A stretch of 64,000 nucleotides of DNA from Streptomyces sp. NRRL F-2664 (GTDB taxonomy: Bacteria; Actinomycetota; Actinomycetes; Streptomycetales; Streptomycetaceae), in the NCBI RefSeq assembly GCF_000719345.1, contig NZ_JOFX01000007.1:124001-188000 (forward strand), written 5' to 3'. The notes beneath the pieces are model-generated. The model was given only the letters and a program-made list of their open reading frames with translations, had not been told where the DNA came from and did no database searches. Both the position numbers and the translations under genes were made by a program. Position 1 is the stretch's first letter; each line of letters opens with the position of its first letter. Below, piece by piece: positions 33,978 through 42,160 of the stretch.

Positions 33978-36598
33978 CCAGCACCAGGCCGCAGCCCGAG
34001 GAGTACTGCCAGGCCGACCGCGTCTTCTACGACATCGCCGGCCGCCACAGCGAGGACGACACCTCCTGGTTCGCCCAGACCGGCGCCCCGGCCCACGAGG
34101 GCTTCGAGCGCCGCGAGATGGACGTGTGGATCGTGCACACGCCGATCGGCCACGCCATGCCGCAGCAGGGCTGGAAGATCCACATCTCCGGCCTCCCGGA
34201 CAACGCCCGCCGCATCGTCGACGCCGCGTGGGACTACTGCACCCGCGAGGGACTGCCGTTCAAGTTCCTGCGCAGCGTCGACGTCCTGACCACCCACAGC
34301 CTCAAGTACGCACCCCGCTCCTCCAGCGGCAAGCTGGTCACCATCTACCCGAGCGACGAGCAGCAGCTGCGCCGCGCCCTGGAGGACCTGGGCACCCTCC
34401 TCGACGGTGAGGCGGGTCCGTACATCCTCACCGACCTGCGCTGGAACGCCGGACCGCTGCACGTGCGCTACGGCGGCTTCGTCGCCCGCTGGTGCACCGA
34501 CGAGGACGGCTCCCCCGTCGCGGCGATCGAACGCCCCGACGGCACCCTGGTCCCCGACCGGCGCCGTCCCGTGTTCGAGGTGCCCGAGTGGATCGAGCTG
34601 CCCTCCTTCCTGGCCGAACAGCTCGCGGCCCGCGAGGCGAGCGGCTCCGCCGCCGACTTCCCCTACCGCGTCGAGCGGGCCCTGCACTTCTCCAACGGCG
34701 GCGGCGTCTACCTGGCGACGGACGCCGAAGGCCGCCAGGTCGTCCTCAAGGAGGGCCGCCCCCACGCGGGCCTCGACGGCCGCGGCCGGGACGCGGTGAC
34801 CCGCCTGGCCCGGGAGCGCCGGGCCATGGAACACCTCGCCGGCATCCCCGGCATCCCCGCCCTGTACGAGCACCGCGTCGTGTGGGAGCACCACTTCCTC
34901 GCCGTCCAGCACCTGGAGGGCGACACGCTGCAGGGCTGGCTGGCCCGGCACTACCCGCTGACCAAGGCCGGTCCGTCCGACAAGGAACTCGCCGCCTACG
35001 CCCGCCGGGCGCAGGCCGTCGCCGACCGCATCGACCGGCTCGTCGCCGAGGTGCACGCCCGCGGCATGGTCTTCGGCGACCTGCACCCGGCGAACATCCT
35101 CGTCGACGACGAGGACCGCGTCGCGCTGGTCGACTTCGAACTCGCCGTCCCCGTCGAGGAGGCCGACCGGCTCGGCCTGGGCCACCCCGGCTTCGCCGGA
35201 GCCGGACGCACCGGCTTCGCCATCGACCGGCACGCCCTGGCCGCCCTGCGCCTGTGGCTGCTGTTCCCGCTCACCGGGCTGGCCGAGCTCGACCCGGGAC
35301 GCGGCGTGCGCCAGGCCGACATCGCCGAGCGGCGGTTCGCCCTGCCCGCCGGCACCCTGGACGCCGTACGCCGCGAACTGGCCCCCACCGAGCAGGCCCT
35401 CGACCGGGTGCCGCCCGTGCTCCGAGAGAGGCCGGGCGTCGACCTGGACGAGGCCCGGCCCGACTGGGCCTCGGTACGCAAGTCCCTGGCGGAAGCCGTC
35501 CTGCTCTCGGCCACCCCCGACCGCGAGGACCGGCTCTTCCCCGGCGACGTCCGGCAGTTCCTCACCGACGGGCTGAACCTCGCCCACGGTGCGGCAGGCG
35601 TCCTGTGGGCCCTGCACACCAGCGGCGCGGGGCGTTTCCCCGAGCACGAGGAGTGGCTGCTCGCGGCCGCCGACCGGCGACCGCCGTCCCGGCCGGGCCT
35701 CTACGACGGGGCGCACGGAGTCGCCCACGTCCTGCGGGAGTTCGGCCACCGGAACGCGGCCGAGGCACTGCTGGACCGCTGTGCCCCGGCCGTCGCAGCG
35801 CTGAGCGACCTGAGCCTGCAGCGCGGCACGGCCGGCATCGGCCTGGACCTGCTGGACGCCGCCGCCCGCACGGGCCGCGACGACCACCGGCGCCGCGCCC
35901 TGGACCTGGCCGACCGGATGGCCGCCGCGATCGCCCTGGGCACCGCCCCCGGCATCGCCGCCGGCCCCGGCCGCGGCAGTCGGGCCGGGCTGCTGCGCGG
36001 CTGGTCCGGACCCGCCCTGTTCTTCCTCCGGCTGTACGAGGACACGGCGGACGCCGCCCACCTCGACCTGGCGGTCCGGGCCCTCCACCACGACCTCGAC
36101 CTGTGCGGGGCCGCCGAGGACGGCTCCCTCCAGGTGGACGGCGGGTTCCGGCTGCTGCCGTACCTGGAGGTGGGCAGCGCGGGCATCGCCCTGGTGGCCG
36201 ACCAGGTCCTCGCCCACCGCCCGGACGCCCGACTGGCACAGGCGCTGCCGCTGCTGGTGCGGGCCGCCGAGCCGGAGTTCACCGTCGAGCCGCACCTGTT
36301 CGGCGGCCGGGCCGGCCTGCTGGCGACCCTCGCGTGCCTGCGCACCGGCGCCGCCGGAACGGCACCCGCGACGGCCGTGGCGCGACACCTGTCGCGACTG
36401 CACTGGCACGCGCTGTCCTACCGCGGCCACCTCGCCTTCCCCGGCGAGCAGTTGCGCCGGATCTCGATGGACCTGGCCACCGGCGGCCCCGGCATCCTGC
36501 TGGCCCTCACCGCGGCACTGGACGGACGGCGGGACTTCCTGCCCTTCCTGGCGCCGCGCACGGACCGCCCCACCGGCGTGGACCACCACGCCCCCTGA
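33974..36598 (+). CDS. Class III lanthipeptide synthetase (LanKC)
   Basis: An 874-aa three-domain enzyme. The N-terminal phosphoSer/Thr lyase-like domain covers about residues 1-205 (GWKIHISGLPDNA, PFKFLRSVDVLTTHSLKYAP, KLVTIYP). The protein kinase domain covers about 215-500, with GDLHPANIL (D369, N374) and D387 in VDFE. The cyclase-like LanC domain covers about 540-874, without the zinc Cys-Cys-His set, as in other class III enzymes. It phosphorylates Ser/Thr of the precursor, eliminates phosphate and closes lanthionine- or labionin-type rings. The precursor gene lies 65 bp downstream. SapB-type RamC is the best-known relative in streptomycetes, but this locus has different partners. Confidence 0.93.
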   Translation: MTSTRPQPEEYCQADRVFYDIAGRHSEDDTSWFAQTGAPAHEGFERREMDVWIVHTPIGHAMPQQGWKIHISGLPDNARRIVDAAWDYCTREGLPFKFLRSVDVLTTHSLKYAPRSSSGKLVTIYPSDEQQLRRALEDLGTLLDGEAGPYILTDLRWNAGPLHVRYGGFVARWCTDEDGSPVAAIERPDGTLVPDRRRPVFEVPEWIELPSFLAEQLAAREASGSAADFPYRVERALHFSNGGGVYLATDAEGRQVVLKEGRPHAGLDGRGRDAVTRLARERRAMEHLAGIPGIPALYEHRVVWEHHFLAVQHLEGDTLQGWLARHYPLTKAGPSDKELAAYARRAQAVADRIDRLVAEVHARGMVFGDLHPANILVDDEDRVALVDFELAVPVEEADRLGLGHPGFAGAGRTGFAIDRHALAALRLWLLFPLTGLAELDPGRGVRQADIAERRFALPAGTLDAVRRELAPTEQALDRVPPVLRERPGVDLDEARPDWASVRKSLAEAVLLSATPDREDRLFPGDVRQFLTDGLNLAHGAAGVLWALHTSGAGRFPEHEEWLLAAADRRPPSRPGLYDGAHGVAHVLREFGHRNAAEALLDRCAPAVAALSDLSLQRGTAGIGLDLLDAAARTGRDDHRRRALDLADRMAAAIALGTAPGIAAGPGRGSRAGLLRGWSGPALFFLRLYEDTADAAHLDLAVRALHHDLDLCGAAEDGSLQVDGGFRLLPYLEVGSAGIALVADQVLAHRPDARLAQALPLLVRAAEPEFTVEPHLFGGRAGLLATLACLRTGAAGTAPATAVARHLSRLHWHALSYRGHLAFPGEQLRRISMDLATGGPGILLALTAALDGRRDFLPFLAPRTDRPTGVDHHAP

Positions 36599-36663
36599 GT
36601 TCCGGACGGCACCCGCCGACCGGTCGTCCACTGACCCCGACACATCGGAGAGGAGGAAACACC

Positions 36664-36750
36664 ATGTCGATCGTTCTCGACCTGCAGGGCCTTGAGGTCC
36701 CCGCCGAGGAGACCACGCGCGTCGCCAGCACCGCCAGCAACCACTGCTGA
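36664..36750 (+). CDS. Lanthipeptide precursor, 28 aa (C-terminal S-x2-S-x2-C)
   Basis: The start ATG has an excellent ribosome site (GAGGAGGAAACACC). The peptide opens MSIVLDLQGLEVPAEE, with the LDLQ leader motif recognised by class III synthetases, and ends TTRVASTASNHC. Ser22, Ser25 and Cys28 have the spacing expected for a labionin-like carbacycle (S-x2-S) joined to a thioether or aminovinyl-cysteine (S-x2-C) at the C-terminus, as in the avionin of lipolanthines. The 16-aa leader is very short for the class. A TTCG-loop hairpin follows, which would favour a short, abundant transcript. Too short for most gene callers. Confidence 0.85.
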   Translation: MSIVLDLQGLEVPAEETTRVASTASNHC

Positions 36751-36761
36751 ACGGGCTGAGC

Positions 36762-36799
36762 AGCTCCGGGTCCCGCCCTTCGGGGCGGGCCCCGGAGCT
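36762..36799 (+). terminator. TTCG-tetraloop hairpin after the precursor gene
   Basis: 36762-36778 pairs with 36783-36799 (16 of 17 bp) around a TTCG loop, 12 bp after the precursor stop. There is no strong T tract. It is likely a partial terminator or a 3' stabiliser between the precursor and the enoyl reductase gene. Confidence 0.75.
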
Positions 36800-36879
36800 C
36801 GTCCATTTCCGCGCGTCACGCGCGTTGTGCGCGCCGGACCGACCCGGCGCCCCCGAAGGACCGTGAGGGAGAGACCCGG

Positions 36880-37650
36880 ATGAGCGGCCTGCTCGACGGC
36901 AAGAGACTCGTCATCACCGGTGTGATCACCGAGAGTTCGATCGCGTACGCGGTGGCCCGCCTCGCCCAGCAGGAGGGCGCGCGGATCGTCCTCACCGCGT
37001 ACGGCCGCACCTCGCTGGTGCAGCGGCTCGCCCGCCGACTGCCCCACGAACCGCCGGTCGTGGAACTCGACGTCACCGCGCCCGACCAGCTGGCCACCCT
37101 CGCCGACCGCGTCGGCGAGCACCTCGACGGCGTCGACGGTGTGCTGCACTCCATCGCGCACGCCCCGGCCGCATGCCTCGACGGCGGCTTCATGACCGCC
37201 GGATGGCCCGACGTCTCCGCCGCCCTGCACACCTCCACGTACTCCCTCCAGGCCCTCGTGGTGGCCTGCCGGCCCCTGCTCCGCCCCGGTGCGTCCGTCG
37301 TCGGCGTCGACTTCGACGCCTCCCGCGCCTGGCCCGGCTACGACTGGATGGGCGTGGCCAAGGCGGGGCTGGAGGCGTGCAGCCGCTACCTCGCCCGCGA
37401 GCTGGGACCCGACGGCACGAGGGTCAACCTGGTCGCGGCCGGCCCCGTGCGCACCCTGGCCGCCCGCGGCATCGGCGGCGACGCTCCCGCCTTCGAGACC
37501 GACTGGGCGGCCCGCGCCCCTCTCGGCTGGGACCCCGCCGACGCGACCCCCGTCGCCCGTACCTGCCTGGCCCTGCTGTCCGACTGGCTCCCCGCCACCA
37601 CGGGAGAGATCGTCCACGCGGACGGCGGCCACCACATGATCGGAAGCTGA
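36880..37650 (+). CDS. Enoyl-ACP reductase (FabI/InhA type)
   Basis: A 256-aa short-chain dehydrogenase closely following M. tuberculosis InhA: MSGLLDGKRLVITGVITESSIAYA-like start, VLHSIAHAP, VGVDFDASRAWPGYDWMGVAKAGLEA with the Tyr-x6-Lys pair, VAAGPVRTLAARGI and LSDWLPATTGEIVHADGG. It reduces trans-2-enoyl-ACP with NADH in each chain-extension cycle. One bp separates it from the agmatinase-like gene. It most likely serves product acyl-chain synthesis. A duplicated, resistant target is the other explanation for a FabI gene in such a cluster. Confidence 0.9.
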   Translation: MSGLLDGKRLVITGVITESSIAYAVARLAQQEGARIVLTAYGRTSLVQRLARRLPHEPPVVELDVTAPDQLATLADRVGEHLDGVDGVLHSIAHAPAACLDGGFMTAGWPDVSAALHTSTYSLQALVVACRPLLRPGASVVGVDFDASRAWPGYDWMGVAKAGLEACSRYLARELGPDGTRVNLVAAGPVRTLAARGIGGDAPAFETDWAARAPLGWDPADATPVARTCLALLSDWLPATTGEIVHADGGHHMIGS

Positions 37651-37651
37651 C

Positions 37652-38680
37652 GTGCAGCACCTGGGATCCGCCCACGGGCCCGACATCACCTTCCTCGGCG
37701 TCCCGCGGCTCGACCTGTCCGACCCGCCCGAGGACGCCGACGTGGTCATCCTCGGCGCCCCCTTCGACGGCGGCACCTCGCACCGGCCCGGCGCCCGCTT
37801 CGGCCCGTCCGCGATGCGCCAGGCCTGCTACCTGCCGCAGAACGGCGCCCGCCGCAGCCTGGCCATGGGCGTGGACCCGCTCACCGAACTGAAGGTCTAC
37901 GACGCCGGGGACGTGCCCTGCTACTCCGGCGACATCGCGCAGAGCATCCGCAGCATCGAGCGGGCGGTGCGGATGACGGCCGGGCTCGGCGCGATCCCCG
38001 TCGTGCTCGGCGGCGACCACACCATCGCGCTCCCCGACATGCGCGGGCTGGCGCGCCACCACGGCTTCGGGCGCATCGCGATGCTGCACTTCGACGCCCA
38101 CGCCGACACCGGCGAGGTGGAGGACGGCCCGCTGTACGGCCACGGCAAACCGATGCGGCAGCTCATCGAGTCGGGCGCGGTGCGCGGCGACCGCTTCCTG
38201 CAGATCGGGCTGCGCGGCTACTGGCCCGGCCCGCAGACGCTGCGCTGGATGGCCGGCGAGGGCATGCGCTCGTACGAGATGTCCGAGATCACCGCGCGCG
38301 GGCTGCAGACCTGCCTCACCGAGGCCTTCGCCGTCGCCATGGACGACTGCGACGGGGTGTTCCTGTCGGTGGACGTGGACGTCGTCGACCCCGGCCAGGC
38401 GCCGGGCACCGGCACACCCGAGCCGGGCGGACTGACCTCCCGCGAACTGCTGGACTCGGTGCGCCGGATCGCCTACGAACTTCCCGTGGTCGGCGTCGAG
38501 GTCGTCGAGGTGGCACCCCCCTACGACCACGCCGACATCACCGCCTACCTGGGCAACCGGGTGGTCCTGGAGGCGCTCTCCGGCATCGCCCGCCGCCGCC
38601 GCGACCAGGCCCTGGGCACGCACTGGGACCCGCGCACCCCGCTGCTGGAACGGGAAACGCAGGAAGGAGCACAGCGGTGA
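37652..38680 (+). CDS. Ureohydrolase of the agmatinase/guanidinobutyrase family
   Basis: A 342-aa protein from GTG 37652. The manganese-binding motifs are complete: GGDHTIA, LHFDAHADT and SVDVDVVDP; GTSHRPGARFGPSAMR is the family start block. These enzymes remove urea from agmatine, guanidinobutyrate or related guanidines to leave an amine. In the cluster it could convert 4-guanidinobutyrate to 4-aminobutyrate before priming. It could instead strip the amidino group from the finished chain, as amidinohydrolases do in guanidino-polyketide pathways. The gene overlaps the following ligase start (GTGA). Confidence 0.88.
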   Translation: MQHLGSAHGPDITFLGVPRLDLSDPPEDADVVILGAPFDGGTSHRPGARFGPSAMRQACYLPQNGARRSLAMGVDPLTELKVYDAGDVPCYSGDIAQSIRSIERAVRMTAGLGAIPVVLGGDHTIALPDMRGLARHHGFGRIAMLHFDAHADTGEVEDGPLYGHGKPMRQLIESGAVRGDRFLQIGLRGYWPGPQTLRWMAGEGMRSYEMSEITARGLQTCLTEAFAVAMDDCDGVFLSVDVDVVDPGQAPGTGTPEPGGLTSRELLDSVRRIAYELPVVGVEVVEVAPPYDHADITAYLGNRVVLEALSGIARRRRDQALGTHWDPRTPLLERETQEGAQR

Positions 38681-40176
38681 CCGCGACGACGACCGGCACA
38701 CCGACCGCCCGGACGGCACCGGCCGCTCCGCCCGGCCGGCCGGCCGCCGCCCCCACCCCCGCGCTGGCCGACGCGGCCGGCACGCTCACCGGGGCCGCGC
38801 TCACCCGCAGGGTGCTCGCCGCCGCGGGGGAGCTGCGCGGACGCGGCGTCGGCCCCGGCGACCGGGTCCTGGTCAAGGGCGACAACTCCGTCGACTACGT
38901 CGTCGCCCTGCTCGCCCTGATGCACCTGGACGCCTCGCTGGTGCCGGTGGACCACCGCCAGACGGCCGCGGACGGGCGGTTCGCCGCCCGCCGGGCACGG
39001 GCGCGCTGGCTGCTGACCCGTCCGGCGGACGCCGCCGACTTCCCCGGCGAGTGCGTGCTGGACTATCCCGGCCTCGGCGCCCGTTCCACCCCGGCCGACG
39101 GGGAGGGCGACGGCGGGGAGGTCGACCTCGCCGCGTGGTTCGCCCGCACCGACGCCGTGGTGCTGTGGTCCTCGGGGACGACCGGCCCGCCCAAGGGCAT
39201 CGTGAAGTCCGGGCGCGCCCTCCACGACAACACCCGGCGCACCATTGCCGCCATGGGCTACCGCGCCGACGACGTGCTGGCCCCGCTGCTGCCCTTCTCC
39301 CACCAGTACGGGCTGTCCGTGGTGCTGCTGTGGTGGCTGGCCGGCTGCACCCTGGCCGTCACCCCCTACCAGCGGCTCGACGTGGCCCTCGCCCAGTCCG
39401 TGGAGCACGGCGTCACGGCCGTGGACGCGGCCCCGTCCACCTACCACTCCCTGCTCGGCGTGGTGCGCCGCCGCCCCGAGCTGCGTGCCGCGCTGCGCCG
39501 GGTACGCGTCTGGGGTGTTGGCGGCGCCCCGCTGCCCGCGCCCCTCGCGGAGGCCTTCCCGGCCGTTCTCGGCCGGCCCCTCCTCGACGGGTACGGACTC
39601 ACCGAGCTCGGCAACGTCGCGCTGGCCACCCCGCAGGCGCCCACCGGCTGCGGCAGGCCGCTGCCCGGCGTGGAGGTACGCGTCGTCCGCCCGGACGGCG
39701 CACCGGCCGCCCCCGGCGAACTCGGCGGGATAGAGGTGCGCTCACCGGGGTTGATGGAGGGCCGCCTGCGCGAGGACGGCACGCTCGACCCCGTACCGCA
39801 GGGCTCCTGGTACCCGACGGCCGACCTCGGGCACTTCGACGCCGAGGGCCACCTGTACGTCGTCGGGCGCAACCAGGCCGTGCACCGCTCGGGCTTCACG
39901 CTGTACCCGGAGAGCCTGGAGCGCAAGGCCGAGGCCTGCGGCCGGCAGGTCAAGGCGCTGGCGGTGGAGGACCTGCGGCGCGGCTGCACCCTGCACTTCG
40001 TCGTGGCCGACCCCGACGGGGGCTCGCCGGCCCAGTGGCGCCGGCGGATGGCGCCGCACCTGGCGGAATACGAGCAGCCCAACGCCGTGCACGTCGTCGA
40101 CCGCTTCCCGCTGAGCGCGAACGGCAAGACCGACACGGCGGCCCTGCGGAGGATGATCGGCGTGGCGGCCGCCTGA
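38677..40176 (+). CDS. Acyl-AMP ligase / acyl-CoA synthetase
   Basis: A 499-aa ANL-superfamily adenylating enzyme. The P-loop is LWSSGTTGPPKGIVKSGR, then LLDGYGLTELGNVAL, YPTADLGHFDAEGHLYVVGR (hinge Asp region) and SANGKTDTAAL with the C-terminal catalytic Lys. It activates a carboxylic acid with ATP and passes it to CoA or an ACP. It follows the guanidino hydrolase in the same operon, so GABA or 4-guanidinobutyrate is the suggested substrate for priming the chain. The first 40 residues are a Thr/Ala/Pro-rich tail of no obvious function. Confidence 0.88.
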   Translation: MTATTTGTPTARTAPAAPPGRPAAAPTPALADAAGTLTGAALTRRVLAAAGELRGRGVGPGDRVLVKGDNSVDYVVALLALMHLDASLVPVDHRQTAADGRFAARRARARWLLTRPADAADFPGECVLDYPGLGARSTPADGEGDGGEVDLAAWFARTDAVVLWSSGTTGPPKGIVKSGRALHDNTRRTIAAMGYRADDVLAPLLPFSHQYGLSVVLLWWLAGCTLAVTPYQRLDVALAQSVEHGVTAVDAAPSTYHSLLGVVRRRPELRAALRRVRVWGVGGAPLPAPLAEAFPAVLGRPLLDGYGLTELGNVALATPQAPTGCGRPLPGVEVRVVRPDGAPAAPGELGGIEVRSPGLMEGRLREDGTLDPVPQGSWYPTADLGHFDAEGHLYVVGRNQAVHRSGFTLYPESLERKAEACGRQVKALAVEDLRRGCTLHFVVADPDGGSPAQWRRRMAPHLAEYEQPNAVHVVDRFPLSANGKTDTAALRRMIGVAAA

Positions 40177-40291
40177 CCGGCCCCCCACTGCGGGCCCGGG
40201 TGGCCGGGTCGGCCGCCGGCCGCAGCGCCCGCCCGTCCCGGCCGGACACATCCCGGCCGCCCGCATCCCGTTCGGCCGCCTCCCCGGTGCC

Positions 40292-40326
40292 GGTCGCTCC
40301 GCCCGGCCCCCGCGGGCGGAGCGACC
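40292..40326. terminator. Bidirectional terminator between the ligase and the second ketosynthase
   Basis: A perfect 14-bp stem (40292-40305 with 40313-40326) and 7-nt loop separate two convergent genes. Confidence 0.85.
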
Positions 40327-40332
40327 CGTCCT

Positions 40333-41514
40333 TCACCGCCGCAGCAGGACCAGCGAGGCATTGTTGCCCCCGAAGCCGAAGCTGTTCACGGCGGCCGTCC
40401 GCGCACCGGCGACCTCCATCGGCACCGTGGGCAGCACCACCCGGTCGGTCGGCTCCGGAACGGTGAGGCCGGCCGTGGGCGCGACCACGCCGCCGCGCAG
40501 CGTCCCGGCGGCCGCGGCGATCGCCGGTACCCCGGAGATGTGCAGCAGGTGGCCGATGGCGCCCTTGTGGGAGCTGACGGGCAGGGCGCGGGCGCCGCAG
40601 TCCGCGGCGACGGCCTCGACGGCGGCCAGTTCCGCCGCGTCCCCCTGACCGGTCCCGGTCGCGTGCGCGTGGACGTGGTCCAGCCCGTCCACCGAGGCGT
40701 CGTCGAGGGCGGCGCGCATGCAGGCCGCGATCCGCCCGGTGTCGGACGCTGCGGACTTGGCGCCGGCCACCCGGCAGGCCGCGCCGGCGACCACGAGGTC
40801 GGCCGCCGCCCCCCGCGCGCGGGCCTGCGCCGCGCCCTCCAGGACGACGGCGCCACCGCCCTCGCCGAGGGAGATGCCCGCCCGGTCCACGTCGAAGGGC
40901 CGGGCGGCGGTGCGGCCGACGGCCCGGACGACGTCCATGCTGGCGTACTCGTACCGGTTGAGCACCGACGAGCCGACCACGACGGCCACGGGCGCGGCGC
41001 CCGAGCGCAGCAGCTCGCGGGCGTATCCGACGGCGAAGACGGCGGAGGCGCAGGCGTGCGAGAGGTGCGCGGGCTGCCGGCCGGGGCCTGCGAGGACCCC
41101 GGAGAGGACCTCCTCCGGGTCCGGGCCCAGGAACTCCCGTTCGTCGACGGCCCGCCGACCGTGCCACCCGTCATCCGGCGGGGGGAGGGGCGCCTGGCCG
41201 ACGAGGAGCACGGCGGCGCCGTCCGGGAGCCGGGCGAGGCCGGCCGCGTGCAGCGCCTCGCGGAGCGCGGTTCGCGCGTAGGCGCTCTTGCGGGGGCCCT
41301 CCTCCGGCCCCGGTCCCGGCCGCGTCGTCGCGCCTCCCGCCCCCGGCCCCTGCTCGGGGACCTCGCCGACCGGTTCGCCCCGGTAGGGCGGTGAGGTGAA
41401 GCGGCGGGCGGCCGCGAGGGCGGAGCGTCCGCCGAGCAGGCCCCGCCAGTACGGCTCCACGCCCTGGCCGAAGGGGGTGACGAGGCCGAGGCCGCTGATG
41501 ACGATGTCGCTCAC
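40333..41514 (-). CDS. Second beta-ketoacyl synthase
   Basis: A 393-aa condensing enzyme from GTG 41514. The cysteine nucleophile (C155, HLSHACASAVFA) and both histidines (HVHAHATGTGQGD, VSSHKGAIGHLLHISG) are present, so it is not a chain-length factor of the cysteine-less type. A Pro/Gly-rich insertion occurs near residues 52-75. It differs strongly from the KS at 32652, so the two probably have different substrates, for example priming and elongation. The gene overlaps the end of the upstream 188-aa unknown gene (GTGA), indicating coupling. Confidence 0.88.
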   Translation of the reverse strand: MSDIVISGLGLVTPFGQGVEPYWRGLLGGRSALAAARRFTSPPYRGEPVGEVPEQGPGAGGATTRPGPGPEEGPRKSAYARTALREALHAAGLARLPDGAAVLLVGQAPLPPPDDGWHGRRAVDEREFLGPDPEEVLSGVLAGPGRQPAHLSHACASAVFAVGYARELLRSGAAPVAVVVGSSVLNRYEYASMDVVRAVGRTAARPFDVDRAGISLGEGGGAVVLEGAAQARARGAAADLVVAGAACRVAGAKSAASDTGRIAACMRAALDDASVDGLDHVHAHATGTGQGDAAELAAVEAVAADCGARALPVSSHKGAIGHLLHISGVPAIAAAAGTLRGGVVAPTAGLTVPEPTDRVVLPTVPMEVAGARTAAVNSFGFGGNNASLVLLRR

Positions 41515-42077
41515 AGGCCGGACGCCTTCCATGCGGTGGCGAGGGCGAGGTGGTCCGCGTCGCGCGGGTCCTCGCCGGGGACCACGATCAGGTCCAGTAC
41601 GACGGCGGCCGGGCGCCCGACGCCGACAGCAGGGGTGAACTCCGCGCCCGGCAGCGGTGGTTGCGCCAGCAGGTAGCAGTCCCCGCGATGCTCGGCGGCG
41701 GTCAGCCAGGTGCGCACCAGCTCGGAGGCCTCCATCCCGACGGAGTCCGAGGGCCGCAGCCGGCGGGCGGGGTCGTGGCAGCGGGCGACGAAGCGCCGGG
41801 CTGCCCAGGTGCCGTAGTCGTGGCACAGGACGTACAGCGCGGCCGTCGCGCGCAGGTCCGGCGGCAGCGAGCCGAAGGCGGCTGCGAGGGCTGCGGAGGC
41901 CGCGTCCTGGGGCTTGCGGTGCACGGACGGCGCGGAAGCCGATGCCGCTGCCGTTTCCGCTCCTGCTTCCGCTTCCACCGCCGTCGGCCACGGGAAGGCG
42001 GCCACCCGCGCCCCGTCGGTGCCGGCCAGCGCCCGGTGCCACCGCACGGCGGCGGGCCCCCTGGTTCCTGTCGTCAT
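41511..42077 (-). CDS. Unknown 188-aa protein coupled to the second ketosynthase
   Basis: It starts at ATG 42077 (ATG 42101 is in frame) and overlaps the ketosynthase start. I do not recognise the family. After a Thr/Gly/Ala-rich N-terminal third, a predicted helical part reads SLPPDLRATAALYVLCHDYGTWAARRFVARCHD, then RTWLTAAEHRGDCYLLAQ and a hydrophobic AAVVLDLIVVPG. There are three cysteines, no flavin or P-loop motif and no signal peptide. The coupling suggests a partner or modifier of the ketosynthase. It is not a LanD flavoprotein. Confidence 0.65.
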   Translation of the reverse strand: MTTGTRGPAAVRWHRALAGTDGARVAAFPWPTAVEAEAGAETAAASASAPSVHRKPQDAASAALAAAFGSLPPDLRATAALYVLCHDYGTWAARRFVARCHDPARRLRPSDSVGMEASELVRTWLTAAEHRGDCYLLAQPPLPGAEFTPAVGVGRPAAVVLDLIVVPGEDPRDADHLALATAWKASGL

Positions 42078-42160
42078 CCCCACCCCTCTACCGAAAGTCA
42101 TGATCTGTCGAATATGCTCAGTCGGCAGTCAAGTTTTGTCAACGAATGGAAAGGGGAGTC

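Noticed and set aside
33806..36643. A 945-aa open frame on the minus strand opposite LanKC
   Set aside because: It is the antisense shadow of a high-GC gene: compositionally biased to Gly/Val/Arg/Gln, without ribosome site or domain, while the plus strand encodes clear LanKC domains.
33974..36750. The locus considered as a SapB/AmfS-type class III morphogen cluster
   Set aside because: There is no ABC transporter pair, no RamR-like regulator and the precursor is much shorter with a single ring motif at the C-terminus; FAS-type genes surround it.
41511..42077. The 188-aa unknown protein considered as the missing LanD decarboxylase
   Set aside because: Size fits, but it lacks the flavin-binding and catalytic motifs of the HFCD family.
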